Of a DNA stretch of 64,000 bases, positions 56,850 to 64,000 are shown piece by piece. Origin of the DNA: Undibacterium umbellatum (GTDB lineage Bacteria; Pseudomonadota; Gammaproteobacteria; Burkholderiales; Burkholderiaceae_D); the NCBI RefSeq assembly GCF_014284125.1, contig NZ_JACOFX010000005.1, forward strand, positions 1-64,000, in the 5' to 3' direction. The notes beneath the pieces were generated by a model. It was given only the letters and a program-made list of their open reading frames with translations, did not search any database and had not been told where the DNA came from. Position 1 is the first letter of the stretch. Every line of letters starts with the position of its first letter. A program made the translations under genes and the position numbers.

Positions 56850-56876
56850 TGTCACAAACGGTAAGGCTGATTCGTC
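56850..56876 (+). promoter_or_regulatory. ECF41-type promoter of the sigma factor gene
   Basis: TGTCACA (56850-56856) and CGTC (56873-56876) separated by exactly 16 bases, the pattern known for ECF41 promoters. It sits immediately before the sigma factor gene, implying that the sigma factor controls itself. Confidence 0.8.
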
Positions 56877-56905
56877 TTATCATCATGGACATACCGGATA
56901 CCACT

Positions 56906-57805
56906 ATGATGAACCGCCTGCAAAGCTTCACTGACCATAGACCCCGCCTGTTTGGCTTAGCCTATCGCATGCTGGCTTCGCGCGCTGAGGCAGAGGACCT
57001 GGTGCAAAACACCTATCTGCGTTGGCATGCGCTAACGGATGAAGAGCTATTGCAAATCCGCGAACCACAGGCCTGGCTGGTGACTGTCATCAGCCGCCTT
57101 TGCATCGATAGATTGCGGGTACTCAAGCGTGAGCGCGAAAACTATACTGGCCCCTGGTTGCCAGAGCCCATGGTAGAAGTCGATAACCAGACACCAGAAC
57201 TGATGGCTGAATTCAGCAGCGATGTCTCGCTGGCTTTTTTGACTATGCTGGAACGTTTGTCCGCAGAAGAACGCGCTGCCTTTCTGCTACATCAAGTATT
57301 CGATGTTGATTACCCTGAAGTCGCAGGCATGCTCAACATGACTGCAACTGCCTGCCGCCAACTGGTACACCGGGCGAGAGAGCGGTTGCAACAAGACAAA
57401 CCGCGTTTCCAGGTCAGCCGTGACCATCACAGGCAATTGCTGCAACGCTTTACCCTGGCCGCACAAAGCGGAGATTTAAAAGCCCTGAATGCGCTGTTTG
57501 CAGATGATGCGCAAATGATAGGGGACGGCGGGGACAAGGTCGCTTCAGTCAACCGCATCCTGCATGGTGCGGCACGCATATCGCGTCTGTACCATGTGAT
57601 CGCCAGAAATTTTTCCCAGCGCATGCAGTTTGTTGAAGTCAATATCAATGGTGAACCCGGCTTGCTGCGCTTTATCGACGGCAAACTGGATGCGACTATC
57701 TCCATCGTCAGCGATGGTGAAAAAATTCTTGATCTTTACACTATCCGCAATCCTGATAAATTGCAGGCTTATCAAGGTATGACGATACCTCTGCAAAATA
57801 CTTAA
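56906..57805 (+). CDS. ECF41-type RNA polymerase sigma factor with SnoaL-like C-terminal domain
   Basis: A 299-residue sigma factor of the ECF41 group. Region 2 is around AYRMLASRAEAEDLVQNTYLRWH, region 4 around VFDVDYPEVAGMLNMTATACRQLVHRARERL. The C-terminal extension (from about 190) is a SnoaL-like NTF2 fold with the ECF41 motifs DGGDK and NPDKLQ, which control activity in place of an anti-sigma factor. The longer frame opens at 56726, inside the porin gene; ATG 56885 would be almost leaderless with the promoter above, so ATG 56906 is chosen. It likely drives its own gene and the decarboxylase gene downstream. Confidence 0.85.
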   Translation: MMNRLQSFTDHRPRLFGLAYRMLASRAEAEDLVQNTYLRWHALTDEELLQIREPQAWLVTVISRLCIDRLRVLKRERENYTGPWLPEPMVEVDNQTPELMAEFSSDVSLAFLTMLERLSAEERAAFLLHQVFDVDYPEVAGMLNMTATACRQLVHRARERLQQDKPRFQVSRDHHRQLLQRFTLAAQSGDLKALNALFADDAQMIGDGGDKVASVNRILHGAARISRLYHVIARNFSQRMQFVEVNINGEPGLLRFIDGKLDATISIVSDGEKILDLYTIRNPDKLQAYQGMTIPLQNT

Positions 57806-57823
57806 GAAATTATTCAAGCAGAC

Positions 57824-57850
57824 TGTCACAAAATGATTTTCTCCAGCGTC
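57824..57850 (+). promoter_or_regulatory. ECF41-type promoter of the carboxymuconolactone decarboxylase gene
   Basis: TGTCACA (57824-57830) and CGTC (57847-57850), 16 bases apart, as at the sigma factor gene. Both match, base for base in the two boxes. Confidence 0.85.
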
Positions 57851-57903
57851 TTATGGATGAAGAAAGCAATCTCGCTGACTCATTTTAAAACTGGAGAATT
57901 ATC

Positions 57904-58350
57904 ATGACACTCAAACTCAATTTCCCTGGCCTGGCACCTGCTATTTATCAAGCCCTCGCAAGTGTAAATAGCGCGCTGGATGCTAGCAGTCTGGGCAAGT
58001 CCCTCATCGATCTGGTTTTTTTACGGATTTCGCAAATCAATGGCTGCGCTTTTTGCGTAGACAAACATGCGCATGACTTGCTGGAGCTTGGCGATAATTT
58101 CCAGCGCCTCAATAGCCTGGTGTGCTGGCGCGAAGCACCTTGTTTCAGTGAGCGTGAAAGAGCAGCACTGGCATGGAGCGAAGCCATGACTGGCATAGCA
58201 GGCAAGCATGTGGATGAAGGGCTGCAACAGAAATTGCCCATGTATTTCACGGAAATAGAACTGGTAGACCTGGCATTTGCCATTGGTCTCATGAATGCCT
58301 GGAACCGGGTGGCAATAGCTTGTGGAAAAAGTTTTAGCATGCGCAACTGA
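57904..58350 (+). CDS. Carboxymuconolactone decarboxylase/AhpD-like protein, ECF41 target
   Basis: A 148-residue AhpD-fold protein. The CxxC-type redox pair is CAFC with the following DKHAHD (FCVDKHAHD), the hallmark of the alkylhydroperoxidase-like CMD family. ECF41 sigma genes are usually accompanied by exactly such a gene and one target promoter, and both are here. GGAG (CTGGAG) precedes ATG 57904. It probably handles oxidative or small reactive compounds; the substrate is unknown. Confidence 0.9.
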   Translation: MTLKLNFPGLAPAIYQALASVNSALDASSLGKSLIDLVFLRISQINGCAFCVDKHAHDLLELGDNFQRLNSLVCWREAPCFSERERAALAWSEAMTGIAGKHVDEGLQQKLPMYFTEIELVDLAFAIGLMNAWNRVAIACGKSFSMRN

Positions 58351-58476
58351 TCTGTGTTTTCAGCGACTGTGAAATGCGGAATACAAAGCCAGGGATAATA
58401 TTGACATTTATATAAAATTAACTATCCTTGGCAAAGCTTGCATCAAACAAACAATAGCCCAATAGATTTATTTCCT

Positions 58477-59364
58477 ATGACCACTGTTCCTGAGTTGCAA
58501 ATCCTTCCTTATCTTTTCTTGTATGCAGCTATCGCAGCCGCATGGCTACCCAAAGTAGCTGTGGCTGGCCCACTAAAAAACCTGGTTCCTGGACATTTGC
58601 TGGCAATTTTTGCGGTGCTCTCGGCTTTGTTCAGTGGCCTCATCACACCGATGGCAGTAGCTGTGCTTGCTGTGCTGCCACTTTTGCTATGGGCAAGCGT
58701 CAGAAATAACTTGCCCCTCGCCCTGCGCATACTGGCAGGTGTCTTGGCGCTGGTGGTGGCGCTGATACTTGCCATGCATAAAGCACCGGGTTTTCACAAT
58801 ATGCTGCTACTTGATAAAGTCAGGTTCAGCGATGATGCCATTCCTTTTACCCTGTATGCCAATTTCGACAAGGGTATGGCAGGTTATCTGATGCTGAGCC
58901 TGTTTTGCTCACGCGCAAGCAGTTTCAAGCAATTCCTGGCTGATGGCAAGCGCATTGCCTTGCCTGCCTTGCTGACTATCGTGGTCTTGACCGGTTTGGG
59001 GCTGGCGACACAGTTCTTCCGCTTTCATCCAAAACTGCCGGAAGCGACTTTGTTGTTCCTGGCCGTGAATCTGGTATTGACTTGCGTTGCAGAAGAAGCT
59101 TTTTTTCGGGGACTGATACAGGAAACGATCTATCGCCTGGGTAACAAGCCTGTCTTTGGTTATCTGGCGATTGCTGTGTCGGCAGTCTTGTTTGGTCTTG
59201 CACATCTGGGTGGAGGGACCCAGTATGCTGCCCTGGCGACAGTTGCCGGGCTGGGTTATGCCATTGTCTATCATCGGACACGCAGGCTGGAGTGGGTGAT
59301 ACTCACGCACGCAGCATTTAATTTATGTCATTTCATCTTGTTCACGTATCCTCGATTGGCTTGA
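58477..59364 (+). CDS. CPBP-family intramembrane metalloprotease-like protein
   Basis: A 295-residue membrane protein with about eight helices. The CPBP (CAAX protease and bacteriocin-processing) motifs are EEAFFRG (motif 1, Glu-Glu-x3-Arg), FGLAHLGG (motif 2) and HAAFN (motif 3) in the C-terminal half. In other members the acidic and histidine residues form the active site. Functions range from prenyl-protein processing to bacteriocin immunity; the role here is open. ATG 58477 chosen over TTG 58438. Confidence 0.85.
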   Translation: MTTVPELQILPYLFLYAAIAAAWLPKVAVAGPLKNLVPGHLLAIFAVLSALFSGLITPMAVAVLAVLPLLLWASVRNNLPLALRILAGVLALVVALILAMHKAPGFHNMLLLDKVRFSDDAIPFTLYANFDKGMAGYLMLSLFCSRASSFKQFLADGKRIALPALLTIVVLTGLGLATQFFRFHPKLPEATLLFLAVNLVLTCVAEEAFFRGLIQETIYRLGNKPVFGYLAIAVSAVLFGLAHLGGGTQYAALATVAGLGYAIVYHRTRRLEWVILTHAAFNLCHFILFTYPRLA

Positions 59365-59475
59365 TTTTTTGGATAGTCATGAGGTGCTTGAATGATGTCG
59401 CTAAATGATGTTGCTAAATGAGGCAGGCGGCAGTATTGCCATGCAAAAAAGTCGGCGTGATACCGCGCAGTTTTC

Positions 59476-59778
59476 TTATCCAGTGATTTGAGCACGAGTG
59501 CTGGTGAGCAGCCTGAAACGTTGGATGAAAGCTAGAAGATAGTCGTATGCGATTCCGGGTGTCACCAGCAATTCTTGCAGGCGGTCATCCTGATAGAACA
59601 TGGTGACGGTACTGCCATCAAGGGTAGATTCCCAGATCGACGTATCAGTCGTGAAATTCATGTAATGCCATGCGCCATCCGCTTCCGACAAACCATCCCA
59701 GATCAGTTGAGACAGTTCATCGGCTTCGGCAAAATCAGCCCAGCTTGTGCTTGGCTTGATTTCTAAAGTAGCTGTCAT
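59476..59778 (-). CDS. Small acidic protein, partner of the DUF6985 gene
   Basis: A 100-residue protein (MTATLEIKPSTSWADFAEADELSQLIW) with several acidic residues and a terminal helix (YDYLLAFIQRFRLL). It begins one base inside the stop region of the DUF6985 gene (59778 shared), so both are translated together. No family recognised. Such small pairs sometimes belong to toxin-immunity sets, but nothing in the sequence proves it. Confidence 0.55.
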   Translation of the reverse strand: MTATLEIKPSTSWADFAEADELSQLIWDGLSEADGAWHYMNFTTDTSIWESTLDGSTVTMFYQDDRLQELLVTPGIAYDYLLAFIQRFRLLTSTRAQITG

Positions 59779-60314
59779 CAGCCCCGGCTTTGATAAACCA
59801 CTTTATCCAGGCTGGCTTCCCCAAAGGCATCGGCATTGCTGAGATAGTCATCAAAAGGTCCAAGTTTGCTGATTTCTGCACCATTACGGAATACCAGTTG
59901 CAAGCCGTTTTCTTCATCCCAGTCGCAATCACATTCCAGTGAGACATAGATGGTCTTGTCACCACCCGGGCGCTGGCATACCAGGGCTTCGTAGCCATAT
60001 TGTATGTGTTGCCAGACGTCGGCTGGCTGGGCTATCTGTACCACATCCAGTTTTTCAGATTTGCGGTAGTTTGCCACGTCCTGATAATAGGCAAAGATGT
60101 CTGCTTCTGCTTTGACCAGTACGGCTGGGTCCAGTTTGATGAAGTTGGCAATGGCATCGTGAAAATCAGCCTTGCTGGCTTCGTCGGCTTCATCATAGCC
60201 TTCCAGCAAGAATTCATATTCTTGCTCTTGTAAGGCAGGGATGAGTATGGGTTGGCTTATATACCAGCCATTTTCATCATCTTTTTCTACTAGCCCAAGT
60301 CCGGGGATATTCAT
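59778..60314 (-). CDS. DUF6985-like protein
   Basis: A 178-residue, strongly acidic protein. The C-terminal part (LECDCDWDEENGLQLVFRNGAEISKLGPFDDYLSNADAF) is typical of DUF6985 proteins, which are often found near secreted toxins as predicted immunity proteins. The N-terminus begins MNIPGLGLVEKDDENGWYIS. No toxin gene is seen in this window. It is translated before the 100-residue protein in one transcript. Confidence 0.7.
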   Translation of the reverse strand: MNIPGLGLVEKDDENGWYISQPILIPALQEQEYEFLLEGYDEADEASKADFHDAIANFIKLDPAVLVKAEADIFAYYQDVANYRKSEKLDVVQIAQPADVWQHIQYGYEALVCQRPGGDKTIYVSLECDCDWDEENGLQLVFRNGAEISKLGPFDDYLSNADAFGEASLDKVVYQSRG

Positions 60315-60378
60315 GGTGAGTTTTCTTTAGTGGGTGGGGCAGTATTTGCCGTAACCCCTATTGTCCCACACTACATGC

Positions 60379-61533
60379 TTAAGTTTGCGCTTCAGGATGT
60401 TGTTGCACTCCTGTCGTGTCATATAACTGGATTTCATTCAACAAATCAAAGCAACTGACTTCAGCCGGGTTCAGGCCCAGCCTGAGTTTTTTATCGCTGC
60501 TATTCAATTGACTGTGATTGACCAGCAAGCGCATCTTGGCAATCAGGTCGGCGGTATGCAGCAAATGGCCTAGCGGGCTCCATTCTATGGCTTTGCGGCC
60601 ACCAGCTTGCTGTTGCAAGGCCAGGATCACATGTTCAGGGAATTCCCAGCGCTGGGCGATGCGGTAAGACAGGGTCGCAGCGACGGAAGAGAAGATAGGC
60701 TGGAACGCGGGCGAATACTTGAATTTGCCATGCTCGCAAGTCTGGTCCAGCAAACGGAAAGCGATAATGAGACCAACATTTTTCATCAGGCCAGTCAAAA
60801 ATGCGTGGAAAGGGTCCATATCGCGTGCCAGAGTATGGCAGGCAACCGCGCATTTTTCTGACTGGGCCCAGATATGCGGCGCGGCGCGGCGGGTGAACTG
60901 CCCGGCATTGAGGTTGATAATGGGGCGGAAAGCAACCTTGGCGATCACCAGGCGCAGACCTTCTTCGCCCAGTATCATAACGGCTTTTTCCAGACTGTTG
61001 ATACGATCAGCCGGGTTGTACAGGGCGCTGTTGACGGTGTTGATGACTTCTCCAACTAGGACCACATCTTTGACGATCTGGCGCGACAAATCACCGGCAG
61101 AAATGGTTTTACTGCGCAGGCTGTTCAGCAATTGCGGGATGACACTGGGCACGCGTGGCACGATAACGGCGTCATTCAGATCAGACGCCAGCAATTTGTA
61201 CAGTGCTTGCATGACAGTCTGTTCGGTTTCAACATTACCGCCTTCACCTGGGTAACCCATTATCCAGTCAAAGAACAAGCTTTCGACAGGCAGGACCGGT
61301 TTCCAGGCGATGAGTTTTTCTGTATTGGCAGTGTTGTTTGCGGGGGTATCTGGCGCGAGAACTGGTTCAGCCTGGTGTACTGCGATCAGTGGTTCGGAGG
61401 CGGCCTTTTCTACAGGTTCAGCCGCTTTGGGCGCTGCCACAATTTCAGGTGCAGCTTGGGGTGGGCTGATCACGGGCGTGCCCTGCTCAGCACCGAACAG
61501 GCGGTTAAAGAACTTGCTCAGGGTATTCGCCAC
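60379..61533 (-). CDS. HDOD-domain protein
   Basis: A 384-residue protein. A variable Ala/Pro-rich N-terminal part (about 1-75) is followed by an HDOD domain (HD-related output domain) from about 115: VIPQLLNSLRSKTISAGDLSRQIVKDVVL, LYNPADRINSLEKAVMILGEEGLR and FLTGLMKNVGL. HDOD proteins lack a complete HD metal site and act as signalling scaffolds, often in two-component or cyclic-di-GMP networks. There is no second domain such as an EAL or PAS here. Confidence 0.9.
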   Translation of the reverse strand: MANTLSKFFNRLFGAEQGTPVISPPQAAPEIVAAPKAAEPVEKAASEPLIAVHQAEPVLAPDTPANNTANTEKLIAWKPVLPVESLFFDWIMGYPGEGGNVETEQTVMQALYKLLASDLNDAVIVPRVPSVIPQLLNSLRSKTISAGDLSRQIVKDVVLVGEVINTVNSALYNPADRINSLEKAVMILGEEGLRLVIAKVAFRPIINLNAGQFTRRAAPHIWAQSEKCAVACHTLARDMDPFHAFLTGLMKNVGLIIAFRLLDQTCEHGKFKYSPAFQPIFSSVAATLSYRIAQRWEFPEHVILALQQQAGGRKAIEWSPLGHLLHTADLIAKMRLLVNHSQLNSSDKKLRLGLNPAEVSCFDLLNEIQLYDTTGVQQHPEAQT

Positions 61534-61684
61534 GGCTGACCTTTCGGTTCAAACTGAAATAGCGCATCTTGATGCTCCAGATGCTCATTATGTGCCAGAA
61601 GTTTCAGTGTGTATATTTGCAGCTGGCATGTCAATCCCGGGCCTGAACTATAGACAGTTTGTTGCCCGTTTTTAACTTAAGTTG

Positions 61685-62266
61685 TCATTCATCGGCTGCC
61701 AGCTGGGCATTCAAGATGGCAATTTCTGCCATGATTTCGGCAGGAAATTCTTCTCTGGCCCATTCTCTATATTCACCCCGCGCATAAGCCAGGCCATTCT
61801 TGTAATACATGTAGGCATTCAGGCGGTTGCGCACATAATTGTTTTGCGAACGTATGACCTTGCCGGGTGTACCCATGACGATGGAATTGTCAGGAATGAT
61901 AGTGCCTTCCTTGAGGAAAGTATGCCCGGCAATAATGCAGTTATTGCCTATCACACAGCCATCCATGATGGTGGAATTGATGCCTATCAGGCAGTTGTCA
62001 CCTATGGTGCAGCCATGGATGGTGCAATGATGGGTGATGGAGCAATGGCTGCCTATGATGGTCGGGGTCTGGTCACCTATGTGCAGCATGACAAAGTCCT
62101 GGATATTGGTATAGGCACCAATGATGATTTCCTTATGCTCAGACCTGGCCACCACATTCATCCAGATTGAGGCATGTTGCCCCACGCTGATCTTGCCATA
62201 GAGTTGCGCCGTGTCATGGATATACGCAGGATGATCAAGTTTGACATCTGGACCGATGAAAGCCAT
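61685..62266 (-). CDS. Gamma carbonic anhydrase-like hexapeptide protein (PaaY/YrdA-like)
   Basis: A 193-residue left-handed beta-helix protein with hexapeptide repeats (for example IIGAYTNIQDFVMLHIGD, HCTIHGCTIGDNCLIGINS). The histidines HIGDQTP, SITHHCTIHGC and GHTF are those that bind zinc in the gamma carbonic anhydrases, and HVGDQ/HTIGD-like spacing fits YrdA/PaaY. Enzymatic hydration of CO2 or a thioesterase role (PaaY) are the options. It lies alone between the HDOD gene and a MAPEG gene. Confidence 0.88.
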   Translation of the reverse strand: MAFIGPDVKLDHPAYIHDTAQLYGKISVGQHASIWMNVVARSEHKEIIIGAYTNIQDFVMLHIGDQTPTIIGSHCSITHHCTIHGCTIGDNCLIGINSTIMDGCVIGNNCIIAGHTFLKEGTIIPDNSIVMGTPGKVIRSQNNYVRNRLNAYMYYKNGLAYARGEYREWAREEFPAEIMAEIAILNAQLAADE

Positions 62267-62305
62267 TTACTCCCCCGAGGCAGGTAAAAATAACAGAATA
62301 CTGCT

Positions 62306-62737
62306 TTATAGATGGATTTGCAGGAATATTCTGTAGGCTATCTCCCAGCATATGGCCATGCCTGACAAGTACAGGATTGTACGCAAGGGTTGCATGCCAC
62401 GCAGGTAAATCAGGGTATGCAAATAGCGTATTACTACATAACTGCCAAACAGCCAGTTGGCTGCCGACTGTTCTGCACCCAGCAAGACATAGCAAATGGC
62501 CAGCGCCAGGAACAGTGGCAGGTTTTCCACGTCATTGCGCCAGACACGGGCGCAGCGTTGTACCAGATCAGATTCTGATTCAACCGGGCGTACTCCAGCC
62601 AGGGCTGCATCTTCTGGCAAGAGATAACGACGGCTGCGTATACGGCTGATAACCTGGAATACACTTAGCACGCTGGCTTTCAGGAACAGCGCCAGCAAGG
62701 CCAGTACAAAACTGGACAGGGCAGGGTAGTTCATCAT
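62306..62737 (-). CDS. MAPEG-family membrane protein
   Basis: A 143-residue inner-membrane protein with four helices. The MAPEG motif is in FLALAICYVLLGAEQSA and VVIRYLHTLIYLRGMQPLRTILYLSGM, with RCARVWRNDVENLP. GAGGTG precedes the ATG. Members include glutathione transferase-like and leukotriene-synthesis-like proteins. The ATG overlaps the tautomerase stop by four bases (ATGA), so the two are coupled. Confidence 0.9.
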   Translation of the reverse strand: MMNYPALSSFVLALLALFLKASVLSVFQVISRIRSRRYLLPEDAALAGVRPVESESDLVQRCARVWRNDVENLPLFLALAICYVLLGAEQSAANWLFGSYVVIRYLHTLIYLRGMQPLRTILYLSGMAICWEIAYRIFLQIHL

Positions 62738-63000
62738 GCTGGCACCTCGTTGTTTTGTGCACTGGGACGTGCATCTCTGACCGCCGTAAATTGCGCGATT
62801 TGCTGGCTCGATGGGCGTAGGCCACTCATGGACCAGCCTTCTGCCTCGCTTTCCTGGATATTGATCCAAATGGATTTCTTGAATTCCGGGTTACTGCCTC
62901 CTTCAACTTCTACTAGTGCATCGGCAATTTTTTCCAGCAAGCGCTGTTTTTGCTCGGTGTTTAACATTCCTTGAATCGTATTGATTTGAACGTAGGGCAT
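62734..63000 (-). CDS. Tautomerase-family protein (4-oxalocrotonate tautomerase-like)
   Basis: An 88-residue tautomerase; the N-terminal catalytic proline after Met removal is Pro2 (MPYVQINTIQG), followed by the typical helix TEQKQRLLEKIADALVEVEGGS. The C-terminal part (SSQQIAQFTAVRDARPSA) is longer than in the 62-residue 4-OT enzymes. It is followed by the MAPEG gene in one operon, an unusual pairing. Divergent from the GlxA-type regulator. Confidence 0.88.
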   Translation of the reverse strand: MPYVQINTIQGMLNTEQKQRLLEKIADALVEVEGGSNPEFKKSIWINIQESEAEGWSMSGLRPSSQQIAQFTAVRDARPSAQNNEVPA

Positions 63001-63117
63001 GTCGTACTCCTTATGTGAATGCTTGTGAGAGACTTCATTGTGCAGCTAATGAAAAAGCAGTACCATTGGCTGAATCGACAAAAAAAGGTGTTAAATGGAC
63101 GGGACGGCCAAGTGACG

Positions 63118-64000
63118 ATGAAGTTGACGACAAAGGATGGAATCATACGCATCGGCATACTGGTTTATCCCGGTTGCCTGCGTAGTGGGGCGGTGTTGCC
63201 GCTGGATGTCTTCACCATTGCCAATACTTTGGCAGGGATACGTCCTGCGGGTAGCAAACCTGTGCAGTTTGAAGCTTTCTGGGTCAGTGCCCGTGGCGAC
63301 ATCATGCAAGAAGTGAGTGGACTACATTTTCAGGCGCGTGACATATACACGCAAATGCATACTCAGGAACTCGATGCACTTATGGTTCCTGGTGTTGATC
63401 ATAAAGACAACCAGCAACTTGATGATTTGCTCAATGCACTGGCACCTGAACAAGCCTTGATGGAAAGTTATATTCAGCAAGACAGACTGTTGATCTCCAG
63501 TTGTTCCAGCACCAGCCTGCTGGCGCGTACCGGCAAGCTTGATGGCCGGCGCGCCACCACCAGTTGGTGGCTGAGTGCTTACTTCCGCAAGAATTTCCCT
63601 CAGGTTTTATTGGAAGCTGATGAGCTCATCGTGCAGGATGGCAAGCTGGTGTCATCTGGTGGCGTGACTTCTTATATCGATCTGTCGCTTTGGCTGGTGG
63701 GGCATTTCGCCGGAGAAGAATTGCGTCAGATGACGGCCAAGATACTGGTGGTTGATGCGAATAGAAACAGCCAGGCACCCTATGTCGCCAAGGCCATCAT
63801 GCAGGATCAGGGTCATGCCGTAATTGAACGTGCGCGGCGCTGGCTGAACAAGCGCCTGGACCAGCACTGGGTAATGGCTGACCTGGCCAGCTATTGCAAT
63901 GTCAGCCAGCGCACCCTGCTCAGGCGCTTCCAGGAGTCAATGAATCTCAGCCCCATCCATTATGTGCAACAATTAAGGGTGGAGCGCGCCAAGGCCTTGC
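63118..64000 (+). CDS. GlxA-type transcriptional regulator (DJ-1/PfpI and AraC domains), 3' end outside window
   Basis: The open frame starts at ATG 63118 and runs without a stop to the window edge (294 codons). Residues 11-180 resemble the DJ-1/PfpI amidotransferase-like domain (LVYPGCLRSGAVLPLDVF, VPGVDHKD, with the nucleophile-elbow Cys in LLISSCSS at about 129), and from about 215 the AraC helix-turn-helix begins (ADLASYCNVSQRTLLRRFQESMNLSP). Such GlxA-like regulators control small-molecule metabolism. It is divergent from the tautomerase-MAPEG operon and may regulate it. Confidence 0.9.
   Translation, partial: MKLTTKDGIIRIGILVYPGCLRSGAVLPLDVFTIANTLAGIRPAGSKPVQFEAFWVSARGDIMQEVSGLHFQARDIYTQMHTQELDALMVPGVDHKDNQQLDDLLNALAPEQALMESYIQQDRLLISSCSSTSLLARTGKLDGRRATTSWWLSAYFRKNFPQVLLEADELIVQDGKLVSSGGVTSYIDLSLWLVGHFAGEELRQMTAKILVVDANRNSQAPYVAKAIMQDQGHAVIERARRWLNKRLDQHWVMADLASYCNVSQRTLLRRFQESMNLSPIHYVQQLRVERAKAL

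Overview
The window carries a betaproteobacterial chromosome segment around the replication origin. Divergent dnaA-dnaN-gyrB (minus strand) and rpmH-rnpA-yidD-yidC-mnmE (plus strand) flank an AT-rich gap with a perfect DnaA box. The protein families, moderate GC content, many short palindromic repeats and three anti-Shine-Dalgarno small RNAs point to Burkholderiales, most likely Oxalobacteraceae (an Undibacterium-like genome is my guess from memory, not a search result).

Left part (1-7.1 kb): the end of an IS5-type element cutting a small membrane gene, a very unusual single-polypeptide fusion of an FAD amine-oxidase-like enzyme with a polyprenyl synthase, an ArsR regulator gene destroyed by a frameshift, a deletion and a MITE, a cluster-1 esterase with a short upstream ORF, and a decayed MocR-type regulator. 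This is a zone of gene decay.

7.1-12.6 kb: an AT-rich four-gene defence operon directly downstream of gyrB: hsdM, hsdS, then an OLD/ABC-type AAA ATPase and an HNH nuclease resembling PtuA and PtuB of Septu. There is no hsdR. Type I modification and specificity subunits joined to a Septu-like nuclease pair is the best candidate for an unusual system here.

12.7-23.1 kb: origin and housekeeping genes. 23.1-38.8 kb: regulators with their neighbours (AraC, LysE exporter; a P450/monooxygenase/DUF6058 operon with a divergent ArsR), a class II glutamine amidotransferase coupled to a LysR gene, a complete BMP-type nucleoside ABC importer, a small lipoprotein, an AraC regulator, and AzlCD. 38.8-51.6 kb: serine hydrolase, metallophosphatase lipoprotein, porin with a PstS-like protein, chemoreceptor, ClpP-like protease, M20 amidohydrolase and a divergent dipeptide-type ABC importer lacking its binding protein.

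51.6-54.3 kb: a decayed DUF418-like gene and three copies of a ~90-nt RNA with two CCTCC motifs, one in a hairpin loop, each ending in a Rho-independent terminator. They resemble the family I recall as the Betaproteobacteria toxic small RNAs. 54.3-64 kb: PuuE-type allantoinase, porin, an ECF41 sigma factor with two matching promoters (its own and that of a carboxymuconolactone decarboxylase gene), a CPBP protease, a DUF6985 pair, an HDOD protein, a gamma carbonic anhydrase-like protein, a MAPEG/tautomerase pair and a GlxA-type regulator running off the right edge. No tRNA, rRNA or CRISPR array was seen.
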